A stretch of 64,000 nucleotides of DNA, taken from Acanthaster planci. Lineage: Eukaryota > Echinodermata > Asteroidea > Valvatida > Acanthasteridae. Positions 23,232 through 37,100 of this stretch are shown piece by piece (position 1 is the stretch's first letter; the number at the start of each line of letters is the position of its first letter). Made by a program: the position numbers and the translations under genes. The DNA is taken from the NCBI RefSeq assembly GCF_001949145.1, contig NW_019091413.1:754315-818314 (forward strand), read 5' to 3'. The notes beneath the pieces were generated by a model. The model was given only the letters and a program-made list of their open reading frames with translations, made no database searches and was not told the DNA's origin.

Positions 23232-25687
23232 CAGAAACAAACGTGTGTTTGAATTTGTACTTGCTGGGATCAACTTGTGTCAGCGCATGGCTTCTAGCAG
23301 GAAGAAATCCTGAGCACAGGCAGGACACGTTCCTACATATCACCGTGCCTACAGCTGGACAGCTAGCGAGATTTAGGACTGGCATATGGCAGCGTATTTG
23401 AGAGAGTTTTATTTGCGTTTCTGCAAGCACCTCCTTGAATCAGCCGAGAGGCATCGACATGCTGTCATTGGTCTTCATGACATTATTGAGATGGCAAAAA
23501 TGATCTAGACCATTTAATGACCTTGCACAGTCATGCAGATTATTGTCACTCTCAGGTCAAACAAAAATTAGTTGTGTTTCCTATTACACTGAAAAAGAAA
23601 TTGGGGTGGTTTTGTTTTTTTTACTCTAAATTTCGGATGATGGTATTTGGGGGGGGGCGTGTATATCTGTAACAGGTACTAAGTGTCAGATTAATGCTGT
23701 ACATGTGAACGTCAATATCACATATCAGCATTGTGATTGAGTTGTAAAGCAGCTGGTTGTTGAAATTCAAACACACGGGCCATCCATCTCAAGCCAAAAC
23801 AAATTTAAAACAATACGATGTACAGGATGTACACAAATTAGGCTCGGGGCAAGGCACCATAAGTTTTTATAGTTTATTGATTTGTTGAATAAAAAGATAT
23901 AGGTTCCGCATGATTTTCTAGGTTGGGTTGGGCAACTGGAAACACACCTTTTTTTGTTTGGCCTCAAATACACGCACACAGTACAAAATAAGGAACTGGG
24001 ATGCATTTTTTGAGTCATTTTGAAGTACATGCACGTTCTCCCCCCCCCCCAATATGGAAGATAAATGTGAAAGATTGATCAGGACGTGTACCTTGTCATG
24101 TCTTTCTTGGCTACCGTGCACGATATGGGGCTGATGGGTAACCCCCCCCCATGTCCAATCCCTATACACACTCTAGACTATTGTTACCTAACACATCCCC
24201 CCAGAACTCTGTAAAGAATTCCTGAGATTCCGATCAAACAATGATCAACACAAAGGCGGGGGAGGTTCTCTCCGCCCCATATCTTGCATCATATGCTTTC
24301 CTACTAGTTATGCTCGGCTTTACGAGATCATCGACTTTGATCCACAGTATCCACCATCAGGAAACCATCTGATCCTGGGAACAAAATGATGTACTCAGCA
24401 ATTTGCATGTCTTCCTTGATCAGTAGGCTCATTGCACTATTGCTACAATTTTTACGAAAAATAAAATTGGATTTCTTTGCTCTTGCATGCTACCCATGGA
24501 TCCATCCGCCACTATGTAACATTCAATGTCATTGTTAATTCAAAGACAGACATATTTTTCAACCGAAAATGGAGTCATTTAATTTTAGTTGAAAGCTCGT
24601 AAAAAATGTGATTATGTCGAGTCTGATTTCCACTTCTGTTGATTGCAACTTATCAAGGCACAAGTTACCCAATACTCTCTTTTTTGAAGCAAATTACATG
24701 TAACACACACACAAAATATTTCATCTGCTTGCAAATGTAATTCCAAATTCTTTACAATACTGTAGATTGTGGAATAATTTGCAAAAACTTTGGCAGTTTT
24801 TATAATCTTTTTTTTGATCTTGTTTTTCATGATCTGTTATGCCAGTACTTTATACCGAAAAATGTTTGCATGGTAGTTTATTGATATGTTAATTCTTCAA
24901 ATTCAAAATGTTCCCAAAGGAGAAAGTAAACATGCAGTCTGCATAATAATATTTTAATTTGTGCTGTTGTCCATTCATTCATGTCACATACCAGCATTTT
25001 TTATCACTGACTTTCCTTCAATTCATTCCGATTCCAAAGCTACCAGTTGCATTCACACATACCAGCATAAACTTTTGCATGAAATTCCTGATTTTCTAGA
25101 AAATGGCCACATTGTCAGTTTGCATAGTAATGTCTAACAGTGCATATTAAAAAGTTTCCTGATACCTAACCAAAAAAGTGACAAACTAAATGATAGCAGG
25201 ATACAAATTTTCAAAGAGGATGCCCTCAGTATAACAGTGCTCATCTTGGCCGTTATGTTCATATTTTTGTACAAATGCTGCTAGGCAAAAAGACAAGCAT
25301 TTGTTCCATATGCTTAGAGCCAACATTATGTCCATATAAGTTTAGCTGAAAATTCCGCTTTCCGCAATGTGCTAAATCCTGCAGTCTTACCCTCTAAAAC
25401 TAATCAACCAGCTGAAACAAACTACATGTATAAGCTAAACTGTAACAAAATCAAGTTTTGAATTTTAATCTGAAGTATTTATTGAACTGCACAAAAGAAA
25501 GATTTATTCTGGTGTGGAGTACTGTCAGTACATTGAATATTTATACAAAGCAAGGAGTTGTCTTGCAGAGAATTACAGTTCAAAAGAGATTTACTAGTAA
25601 ACAGTCTAGTGTAACTTGAACTTCATCATTCAGAATCTAGTTAAAAATGAGCCTTGAGACAACTTGGTTCAAAAATTTCAAGTTTCA
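23232..25687. other. PRMT7 3' UTR and intergenic region between convergent genes
   Basis: An AATAAA at 23888-23893 could end PRMT7 about 660 bases after its stop. A partial relative of the 4712-5320 element lies near 24155-24200. The rest is AT-rich with no exon recognised. Confidence 0.5.
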
Positions 25688-25693
25688 TTTATT
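25688..25693 (-). terminator. MVD: Polyadenylation signal for MVD
   Basis: AATAAA on the minus strand lies about 135 bases after the MVD stop codon, a normal 3' UTR length. Confidence 0.55.
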
Positions 25694-25827
25694 TAGTTTG
25701 ATTCTTCGTTAGTGTTGTCACTATCGTCCAAGATTTCCAAACCGAGGATGATTCTGATGAAGAGCAATCCGATTTTTAGACCTGAGTATTAAGTTGGACT
25801 ATTTCAGAAGGGTTGAAGACAAGCGCT

Positions 25828-28800
25828 TCACTTGGGCAAGTTCTTTGGTTGCCCATCTCGGTCTAGCAGGTGCTGAGACGAGTCCTCCTCAGTTGCCGGC
25901 CCTGGTCCCACCTTGGTGTGGATGATGTAGCGTAGGCTGTTGGGCCGGGGGTCAAAGGGCACAGCAGCCTGAAGCTCCTATTAGAGAAAAAAATAATGCA
26001 AAGGTGTAAATGAAAATTGGACCATGGAATATTGGAATACGGTGATGATCTGTGTATCTACTAGCATTGGACACATTTCAGGTTTTGTAAATTTTGACAC
26101 AAATGCTTCTTTGACATCAAACTTCAGTTTGCTTTCATTTTGACCTTGAACCAGCTGTAAGTGCCACCACTAATGCATATCTAGACTGAGGTATGAACAG
26201 TTATGCAGTGGTGGGTATTTCAACCCAACTACCTCACTAGGTGTCTTTAAATCTGCAGGAATTCCCCTGATGAAAGAAGCCCCGTTTGTCTCTTCTCCTT
26301 GAGGGAAGAAATAATTGACCAAAGAGAGAAGCTCTTCCACATCATCCTCCAGGGTGAAGATAACAGCATTGGGTCCTGCATCAAATGTGTACGCTGCCTG
26401 CAAAGAGTGTTTGGAAGAAAACAATGCTTATGATGGGCTATATTCTGTTAAAAGATGATGGAAGTAGAAAAGGAAGTTTGTATTAACAGATTTTTCTGTA
26501 ACAGTAGTCATGCAAATAACCCTTTCCAAAAATGTCACTTCACTTTATCTCCATATAACATAAAGAGATAATGATGGTACATATTTAGTTGAAAGATGGA
26601 AACCCCAAGAAGCATTGCTTGTCAAGTGGGGGCTCCATAGACACTTAAGACAAGAGTATAGAAACTGCAGACAAATGTAATTACCACGTAACTAGAAAAA
26701 ATGAAGTACACATAAATGAAATGATAGGCAACATACACATACACAACTGTGAACCAATTTAGAAAATCCTGGCCAAATCTTATTGGGCTTCCAACCTCCA
26801 GACCCCTATTCAATGTTGGGTCTTTGCGTGCTGTCTGCATGCCGGCTGGACATGACAACATTGACTGTGGGATGAGGGGGGCTGGGGGCTGGAGAGCACA
26901 TGGCTATTGTGAAATGTCCCAACAATTCTGTCTAGGATTGTAGAAACCAGCAGTAACAAAGAGGGTCCTTCAACTTTTTGACTACCATCTATTTCACTCA
27001 GCACCTACGTACTTTAGTCTGATTGTGGAATGCATTGAAGCCATGCACCAGTCTGACAATAGTTCTGGATGTATCATTCATGTAGGAGATGGGTGGATGG
27101 GTATCTAGACACACTGCATGGAACTGATTGCTGTCCTGTAGGAAAGAACCACATACACTGCAATTAAAAGTGAAAATTGAAGTGATCTTGAAACTCATAC
27201 CCAGCGAATGCCCTTCTAGAAGGGCCACTTGCGCCATGTACAAGGTAATTTTGACCTGTTTTCAGCTTTAAAATGGGGAGAAATATCATTGAAGTCAAAT
27301 TTTGGGGGGAGAAGAGGAAAAGATCAGGCGGGAGTAATGGCTCTCCAAATCTACTAAAGTAAAAATCACTTGAATTGGATCCTTTTTTGTTCCGAAAACG
27401 AAATCATGATTCAATAAAAATGTCCTCTAACAGAGAAAATGCTTTGTACCTTCATAGTTAATTCTGCAAATGATTCAAAGTTCCTTTCCTTGATTGCAGT
27501 TGCTATGGCAGCCATCCTCTCGGGTACCACCACATCAGCCCGATACTTGAGCAGTGGGCTGGTCTGAACGGTTGCCTGCATGCCTGTGGTGCTGCTGGTG
27601 GCTTTCTTCTGGTCACTCACCTGAGTACAATCATTTTACAAGTCATCTTTTCAAAAGAATGTCCAAAATTATGCCTGATCTTGATGCAAGTCGCTTAAAT
27701 TTTGGAGGAACAACTTGTGATGTACTGGTCACCATCTACAAAGTAAAAATCTTTGTTCCACTAGACAGGCCTGGACAAACCTTTTGTGCTTACATTGTTA
27801 CAGGAGTTGAATGACAAAACAGCACCTTGAAGATGGCCACTACGCGTGAATTCTATAGGCCCCAGTAGTTAGCACAAACACAGCTACACAATACACAGCA
27901 TAACCAGGTTCCAGCCAACATGCCTTGAGATGCATACAAGAGGGGATTGAGTTGACTTCTGCATAGCACAAAAATGTGCAAATATTTTCTGCTTACAACT
28001 CCGTAACACTTGGCCCAGGTTTCCTATGCTAACAACTTCTGCATTGTTTGAGATGTGACATGACCAACCAAAAGCACTCCTTGAGAAAAAACACTCACAC
28101 ACAGAATGTTGTGGACAATTTCAGATCAAACTGGTGAAGAATCTAGGGGCATAGTATGAATTGTTAATAATTTGAGCTCACAAATTCAGATGAAACACTG
28201 AAGCTAGCCAAATTGTTTTCCCAATGCTTCTTCAGAGATTAATTCAAATAGAGACAAATTCAGTGGTCACGGTAATGCTTTCATTCATCATTTGCACTGA
28301 CCCCCTGCCATGGAACAATTGCTCTGTTATAGTTACTCCAAATCAAACCAAACAATGCATAATGCCATTGAAGGGGGCCATTACAAAAATCCAGTGCAAC
28401 GTCGCTGGGTTCATCTATATGAGTAAAGCACAACAGTTAAGAAAATAGTGACAAAAAGGGTATTTCTCTCTGTAACTTACCACTAAGATGAGGATTCGAA
28501 TTTCAGGCCAGTAGTCTTCTGATACAACTTGCTTGGCGATGCTGTCTTCTCCGTTTCTTTTGCGTCCCATCAGCCACTCCACAAAGCCACCATACATGCT
28601 GCGACACGCGCTGCCCGATCCCTGCCTGGCAATGTCAGACACATTGCCTTCCACACCGTAAACCTGAGCTAGCGATGCAACTGGTGGCCAGAGTTGAACC
28701 AAAACAAAAGTCTGTTTTTAATAGTCTCGGCAATTATGAAGGTCTCCCTGCATGACTTTGAAAAGGCCCTGTCCAAAAGTTGTGGCTACAGCTGAAACTA

Positions 28801-30954
28801 ATACATGTGACTATAGAGGCCAACAAGCCACTTCTCATAGGATGCTTGCACTGATGTAGCCGGTCAATTCAGCCACTGCTAAATATGGTGTGTCCCACTT
28901 ACCATGGTTATTTAGAAACTGCAGCTACCTTTCTTGATATTTAACCCTGGTTTAATAATCTCATAAATTTCTCACCCAAGCAAGCATAGCCGGCTGCTGA
29001 CGAAGCAAGTCCGGCTGCCGTCGGGAAGTTATTTTCTGAGCAGATATGCACATGCCAGTCCAGCATCTGCTCTGGGTCACAGCCTCCTTCCCCAGCTGAT
29101 GAGCTGTCATCCTTGGATGGAGAGCTCTTCCTCTTACGAGCTCTTTGACGAACTGAGTCACAAAATATGAAAATAGTACATTAACAGCCACAAGTCACGC
29201 ATTTTGCGTTATGTTTTGAATACTAGGCTAGCATGTGATGCTTCATGTGAGATGAACAAATTCTCTTCATACACCACCAAATATGTTGGCTGGAGTGAGG
29301 ACTGCATGCTTACTTTCTCGAAGGCATTTCTGAAGGCGTGGATTGTCTAATGACTGTTCCCTGTAAATAAATTTTCAAAAGAAAACAGAAATACATTCAA
29401 TGACCTCCTTCCTTCTGATTAAATGAATTGAATGTCTTTACCAACTCAACAACAGGATAAAACATTAACCTTTGGCTGGTCCTAATGTCTTTATATTTAA
29501 GTGTGTTCAGACCGTTGATATGATAGAAAGTGCTAGGTAAGCATAATTATTATAAAAATTATTAGTGGAAAGAATATCCCCTATTCATATTTTAAATTTA
29601 CTATGTTCTCCACTTGTCACAGTAAGCCTTGTTTTACACTGATTCGTCAGCAAGCCATTATTGGCATTCTTTTCTGTGCAATTTTTATTCAAAAACAGAG
29701 GACAGTTATAGGTTCTCACTTTCCATTGAGCCATATTCTGTCGCTCTGGAATGCATTGCTTGCAGCCACAGTAGTCTTGGTGCAGAGCTGATCAATGTGG
29801 AGTGTTGCACTGAGGGAAGAGTTGACCGGAAGGATAAGCTGTTCATTTCTCTTTCCCCCTGAAAATGGACAAGTCAATAGAAAAAAATCACATATATCAA
29901 GTAAAAAAATAAGCAAACACTTTATAATGAATATTACTATCATCCTAATCCATCTTCCAATCACTTTTCAATCCGATAAATTCTGTGTAGTGTGTATATG
30001 ATTTTGACACCCTTGAAATCTAACTGCATTCATCGGTCTTCTTCTGATATTTTCTATCAGTTTTCAAACATTCTTCCATCTATTGCAGGGTTTCTTCTGG
30101 GCTGTTGGTGAGTCTGAGGTGTTAAGAAAGACTGAGAAAATTGAACAGTGTGCGATGAATGCACAAAACCCCAACTGCAAGTAAACCCGCATTCTACATG
30201 ATAACCATATATCGTAGGACGTGAACATGGTGAACCATCTGTTAAAAGACATCATTTTCATTTGGAGTCATATATTTATGTGAAAACAACATTGATTAAA
30301 AAAGATAAGTTTCACTGGCACAGTCAAGGTACATTCAACCTATCACCTTTAAAAACCTCAAGCCCTTCATTCCTAAAAACAAAATATATATAAAATCAAT
30401 TAGATTAGTGGCCAATAAGATTTTGGCCATTGATAACCTTAGTTTCTGAAGGTCCTGTTCTTTGCCCATGACACTATTAGGTATGATTGCTGCACAATTG
30501 ATTGATCTTGTGACTGATCTTTCTGTTCTTTTTAATTTTCAAAAGACTCTTTTGAAACGAGAAAATAATGTCCGAGACTTCCAACAGGCATGACAGGATC
30601 AATTGACAGTGAAGTTTGACTGTGAAGTGGTTTATACTCATAAATTTCGAAACACTGGAAAAAATCTTCTTTATATGTATGTTGCATGTAGGCGTTAGGA
30701 GCCATAGAGAAAACGCTCAGAATTGCTGGTACCGGTAACTTATTTTCAACACTCCAGCCTAACCGAAGAACGAACCAAGTGGTCAGCGCTGTCTATAGTG
30801 CCTGGTGGTAAAATCACAGTTGCCATATTTTCATTTTTATGCAACTGCAAAGTGTCAAATCTAGCAGAATGCAATTTCATGCTATCTACAGATATATCTT
30901 ACAATATTTGATGACTGCTATGTTCACAGGAGCTCTGCAGGTGACGATTTTCAT
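25828..30954 (-). CDS. MVD: Diphosphomevalonate decarboxylase
   Basis: Nine coding exons on the minus strand: 30954-30903, 29858-29720, 29360-29314, 29152-28976, 28680-28481, 27620-27450, 27135-27013, 26397-26233 and 25977-25828. They give 407 residues, against about 400 in vertebrates. The enzyme converts mevalonate 5-diphosphate to isopentenyl diphosphate, using ATP and releasing CO2, in the cytosolic mevalonate pathway. It is a GHMP-kinase-fold protein. Visible motifs: KYWGKR (16-21), the phosphate-binding loop GLASSAAG (127-134), GSGSACRS (159-166, with the substrate Arg165) and TFDAGPNA with the catalytic Asp309. The first exon is only 52 coding bases; its last codon is a Trp split T|GG across the intron. 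It was found by matching [10 protein letters not shown] to the acceptor phase. An acceptor-like CTTTGCAG upstream of the ATG leaves room for another non-coding exon. The gene is convergent with PRMT7 and divergent from METTL17. Confidence 0.97.
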
Positions 30955-31135
30955 GATTTCTTCTTTTTCTTAGCGATGAACCAGCACGTCCTGCAAAGTA
31001 GAGGTTTATGTAAATTGTTAACCTTTCAACTTTGAAAGTAAACAATAATCTGGTTACCTACATCATTTTGTTATGAAAATTACGCGAAGGAAGCCCAGCT
31101 AGGTGCAGGCAGAACTCGGGAACAGACTAAGCAAG
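30955..31135. promoter_or_regulatory. Probable bidirectional promoter, MVD / METTL17
   Basis: Only 181 bases separate the ATG of MVD (minus, 30954) from the ATG of METTL17 (plus, 31136). Both 5' UTRs and a core promoter must fit here unless upstream exons overlap the neighbour. No TATA box is evident. Confidence 0.65.
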
Positions 31136-34100
31136 ATGGCAGCCTCCATGGACAGCATGTTTCGATTGCTTGCCGGGAAACGGAAAATGCATCGAATCGT
31201 TTTAAGATCAGGTGTAATAATGAATGTAAAGAGATGGGTAAGTTCATTCTTTCATTGGCCTTGTTAACATATTTGTGTGTTTTAATCATCGCTTGAACTG
31301 AAAGAGAAATTGTGAATTTATTCTTACACTTGTACTGGGCCAAGGCCTAAACATGCCAAATGTGATTATGCTATGCCTCAACAATAATACTGATAATTGG
31401 GGCGAAATTACCAGCTAGCATAGTTACTCTATAAAACTAGGATTCAATTGATATGTAGGCCTCTAGACACAAATAACGCCATGACAGTGTAATTGAATAT
31501 AACCGATCCTGTCCAAAATTCGAAAAAGAGGAATACTAACACCCCACGCAGTAGAGCTATGTGTTTTGCATTGCAATTGTCATCCAAAGTCTTTTGTCTG
31601 TTGAAACATTCCTGCTGTAGAGGTGCAAATCACAACTCAGAGACTGTCCCTGGATTTAGAGGGGACAACACCAGTCCCCCAAAAGAGAGAATGTCCCCAT
31701 AAAAGGGGACCTTTTTCCCAAGTGGACTAGGGTCAAAAATATCCGTGCACTATTATCATTTTTTTCTCCCACATTTTTCATTCATGTAAGATATTTAAAT
31801 TGTTTTATAAACTTTGCGCCATGTTACTCTAGATTAAGTATATTGTAGCGCCGGCAGGTCCGGCCGAGGGGGGCGCCAGCTCGGACCCGCATGGAGTTGG
31901 CTGGCTGCCCGCGCTGGTAATGCAAACAGCCCGCGGTTTTCCCGCCTCGCGCCTGCACAGTCCCTGCCGACAGGTGCCATGGTTAGAGTTGAGCTGAAAA
32001 TGCATTGTTGTGGACGACAGCATTAAAAAACAGATTTCGTGACCAAAACGGCGAGTTGCGGCTGTGTGTCATTCTATACCAGCGTGGAACGCTGATCAGT
32101 AGGACACGCTACAATATGTAAAGGATTGATATTGGAAACAATTTTTCTGTTACAGTCTTTTTCCCACCTTTTATGCTAAATTGCATACTCTTGCTCATAA
32201 TCCTAGAAGTAAATGGTAGGATTTTTTTTACGGCAGCCTTGGGTGTTTTTTCTGCTGCATCTAATTATGGCAATAAAAGAATACCCAGGGCAATGGTAGG
32301 ATCTCCAAGCCCACTTTAAAAAAATTGTCCCCACTTGGGGGGGGGCATTCTCTGTTTTGGGAAACTGATTTTGTCCCCAAAATAAAGGGACTTCTCCACA
32401 TTTAGGGACAGTCCCTGAGTTGTGATCTACGCTTCTACTGTCTTATGAAGTATCACATATCAATGACTTTAGGACTATATTTTTATTCACAACTAGATAT
32501 GGGAAGACTAGGTCCCTGCCTGACCACAGTCATTATGCTTAATTTTGTCATTCCTGTGCTACTCTTGACTGTGATGTACATTGTTGGCATGAATTAAGAA
32601 CAATAAGAACTGAAAGCAGTCAGCCAAGTTTGGATGATTTCCTGCATCACAGTGTCAAATTTTGGATATTGTATGTTATGCTTAATTTTTTGTTTTTTGT
32701 TCTTTGTTTTATTTCCAGTTAGCAACTGTGGCAAACTACCAAACCACAGTGGACAACTCACTGACTGAATTGAAAACGTTCCGAAAACATCCAGGAATTA
32801 TGCGAACAAAAAATGTCAAACTTCCTGATGCTTTACTACAGACCCTTAATCGATACCTGGCTGGTGAGCTCAAAGACAGCTCTCCTGCTGTCTGCACCAA
32901 ATTTCTTTGAAGCTTTGATAAAATTTGAATAAAAAGATTCCATTGATTTTCCATTCCATGAGGGCATATTTCAAAGTATACAGTCTTGACAGTATGCTTC
33001 GTGTACATACTGCAAATTTTGATATGAGTGATATTTCTAAGCACTAATCAGTGAGATCAAGATATTCTCCATTTCCAAAAATGATATTTTGAAAATTGAC
33101 TTGGAAATTTTCCAACTCTTTAGCGTCTGAAGAAGTGCTCTATGTAGATTTGTTCACCAGTGAAGCCACTTGTCGTCCTTGCCTGTGCATTTGCCAATCT
33201 CTAAAACTTTTTGTTGCTACTTAAATGACTAATGTACTTCATCTAAAAGTGTTCAATGCACCAACTCCATGATGTGGTTTTGCATCAGCCAAGTACATGT
33301 ATAAGAACAGACAGTTCAATCGAAAAAAGATCAGTTTTATACTCTTCACATAATGTATCTAGCTTGAATCACCTTTTTCCCAATGAAAATGACCAAACTT
33401 GTCACACAATTCGGAATTCAGTTCGACTACCAAAAATGCCGACTTTTGTTGACTTGGTCACAACTGTATAACTTGAAGCATGAAAACCATCCTGTTCCTC
33501 AGACAAGCCCATGAAACAGCTTGCACCTCGTGCCAAGGCGCTCAGCAATTACCTCTGGAGCCGCCAGCTGCCATTGGAAGAAGCACAGCTCAGGGCCAAG
33601 GCTCAGGAGTATGCACAGCTGCAAGGCGTGGAGGGTAGGATGATGCATTTTTTGGGGGGGGGGGGTGAATGATACTTTCTTTACCTGGAGAACAAGACTC
33701 TTCACCCCAGTCAATCACCATTCAATCTAAACTCACCCCCGTCAATCAAAAGTCAGCCATAAGTCTTTCAAAGCTCAATCACGTCATTCACAACTCCAGT
33801 CAATCACAATCATTCACCACTTGACCACAAGTTCTTCAGTCAATTACAAGATGTTTGCAACTAAGTTAGAATCACATATCAATTGCAGATTGTTCATGAA
33901 TCAATCACAACTTATTCACAACTTTGTCATAAGTCATTGACAAGTCCATCACATGTCAACTTACAAGTCAACCACAAGTTAGATGACAAACAATTCACAC
34001 GTCATTCACAGCTGAATCAAAGGTCAGTCATGTCAATCATAGTTCATTCTCAATATCAGGCACAAATGTAATAAGGGATTTACAGTACCAAAGGACTCAA

Positions 34101-37100
34101 AGGATAACCCACCTGCAAACTTGATGTATTGCAAGGTTTAATTCCAGTTTAATGTGGAATTCTTTTCTTTCCCCTTTGTTTTGCTGTTGTGTCAGATATT
34201 GATGAGGACATGTTGCACAGTCAAGACTTGCCTAAAGACCACAAAAAGAAAGTGGCCTCCATCATGAACAAACTGAGGAGGCATATCTATCACTGGCAGC
34301 CTATCAGGTGAGCAGTTAGAACCATTCTACTAACCACTAGACACTTTCCTTGAAAGGTTTAACGGTGACATGCTTTTCTCTGGACAAATTGTTTGCATTG
34401 CATTTGCCTCTGACTGTGTTGAAAATTTATCCATCAGCCTGCTCAAGAAACACTTTAAGTAAATGTATAAGTTGTAATAAATCAAAAATACATGTAAATT
34501 AATATTCCCATCCATTACATTGTGGCATTAATTTATGCAGCCAGAGGATTCTGCTGTGAACAGAGAAGATATTAAAACTCAAAAATATTTTTGTTTTAAT
34601 CTTGCTTCTAGGTTTGATGAAACAACAGTGTGTGCATACACAATGTCCAGAATAGCTCCAAACTATGCCACTATTTACAGGGTGCTGCACGAGGTACATG
34701 AATTGTAACCCACAATTATGTCTAAAGATCAAAGCCCCTGAGAGATACTTGTTTGATTTTTAGATTACATCTCCCAACAATTTCTGTGAATGACCACATA
34801 AAAGCTGGAATCACCTCTTGACATTCCTAAATACACAAAAAGGTCTGTCTTATTAGAATATAACAAAACATAACCACTTTCTTTGTTTGGTTCCATGTTA
34901 TTAACATTGTTATTTCTTGAGAACTTGATCTGAAAATTAACCAGCAGAACTTTGTTGGTTTCCTTATTTTGTAAAATGTACCAAACTAGGGCATCTTGCA
35001 TTATGATGTAAGTACACTTGATGTGTATCTGTTAAATTTTGAAAGACTTGGTTGGAGTTGTAAAGTTTGATACAACATAAAACAAGGATCAAAGAAATGA
35101 AGAAAATAGGCTTGAGTCTCCATGAAACAAACAAACACCCCAACACCCCAACAAACNNNNNNNNNNNNNNNNNNNNNNNNNNNNNNNNNNNNNNNNNNNN
35201 NNNNNNNNNNNNNNNNNNNNNNNNNNNNNNNNNNNNNNNNNNNNNNNNNNNNNNNNNNNNNNNNNNNNNNNNNNNNNNNNNNNNNNNNNNNNNNNNNNNN
35301 NNNNNNNNNNNNNNNNNNNNNNNNNNNNNNNNNNNNNNNNNNNNNNNNNNNNNNNNNNNNNNNNNNNNNNNNNNNNNNNNNNNNNNNNNNNNNNNNNNNN
35401 NNNNNNNNNNNNNNNNNNNNNNNNNNNNNNNNNNNNNNNNNNNNNNNNNNNNNNNNNNNNNNNNNNNNNNNNNNNNNNNNNNNNNNNNNNNNNNNNNNNN
35501 NNNNNNNNNNNNNNNNNNNNNNNNNNNNNNNNNNNNNNNNNNNNNNNNNNNNNNNNNNNNNNNNNNNNNNNNNNNNNNNNNNNNNNNNNNNNNNNNNNNN
35601 NNNNNNNNNNNNNNNNNNNNNNNNNNNNNNNNNNNNNNNNNNNNNNNNNNNNNNNNNNNNNNNNNNNNNNNNNNNNNNNNNNNNNNNNNNNNNNNNNNNN
35701 NNNNNNNNNNNNNNNNNNNNNNNNNNNNNNNNNNNNNNNNNNNNNNNNNNNNNNNNNNNNNNNNNNNNNNNNNNNNNNNNNNNNNNNNNNNNNNNNNNNN
35801 NNNNNNNNNNNNNNNNNNNNNNNNNNNNNNNNNNNNNNNNNNNNNNNNNNNNNNNNNNNNNNNNNNNNNNNNNNNNNNNNNNNNNNNNNNNNNNNNNNNN
35901 NNNNNNNNNNNNNNNNNNNNNNNNNNNNNNNNNNNNNNNNNNNNNNNNNNNNNNNNNNNNNNNNNNNNNNNNNNNNNNNNNNNNNNNNNNNNNNNNNNNN
36001 NNNNNNNNNNNNNNNNNNNNNNNNNNNNNNNNNNNNNNNNNNNNNNNNNNNNNNNNNNNNNNNNNNNNNNNNNNNNNNNNNNNGAATAATATGTTGCCCT
36101 ATGCAGTTAATTTGTTGCACTAGGTTGCATCTCAATGATTTCATCTTCCATTGTTCTTTTGCAGATCAAGAAAAGGGTGCCCGACTTCAGTCCTGAGGCT
36201 TTGCTTGACTTTGGGTCTGGTATTGGGACTGTGTCATGGTAAGTTGCCTTAAATGCTCCCATGGGGCCTCATAAAATTCCTTTTTTGTGGAGAGGGTTTC
36301 ATTAATTGCAGCTCCAGCTTCTATTGGCAAGGTCAAGTATAGACTATAGTTAGATCACCAATACTTGTGGGATATTTCCTTTGTTCTTGTGTACAAAACT
36401 CCCACACAACATGCCAAAAATTTCAAATCACTCCTATTTAAACCAAATTCACTTTCCCGGGTTGAAATTTTGACTGTATGTCCCTCATATAAAACACTTC
36501 AATTTGCGACAGATTTTTACCCATCAAAAATTTCCCCTTTTTGAGTTTTTTTCCAAATATCAGTTTCGTGAAATTCTTGTCTCCATCAGCAAGAAGGAGG
36601 TCATTATTAGAGGTGTACTTGAGCCAGCTCATTACTTTTTTGTGCCATTTGCAAACACTGAGTTTCAGATTCCACAAACAAAAATGTCAGAAGGGCAAAT
36701 CATTATTCGTGAAATTTACACACTCCTGCGTCAAAGTTACCTCTTCTGTTCCACATGGATCAATTAAAAAAAAGATGTGTCTAAGATGTGGAGTGATGTG
36801 ACCTGTGAAAAGATGACCTAACATCATTGATCTCTGTACCAAATTTGTTGTCTACAATTTTACCCTCTTTTGTCTTAAAGGGCTGCGCATGCTCTCTGGG
36901 GCAACACAATCAAGGAGTTCTACTGTGTAGATACATCCAGGGAGATGCATGATGTGGCAGAGGCATTGATGAAGGAAAGACAAACTGAAGATGGAGAGAG
37001 CAGAAACATCATCAAGGGTGTCTACTTCAGACACTTCTTGCCCATGTCACTACAGGTCTGGGCCCATTTTGTGTGGATGCGAACTCCCAAAAATTCCGTA

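Noticed and set aside
28961-29191. Minus-strand open frame over MVD exon 4
   Set aside because: Wrong frame; the correct frame gives [19 protein letters not shown].
35067-36144. Open frames of 330-350 codons on both strands
   Set aside because: They are created by the 927 N gap inside a METTL17 intron.
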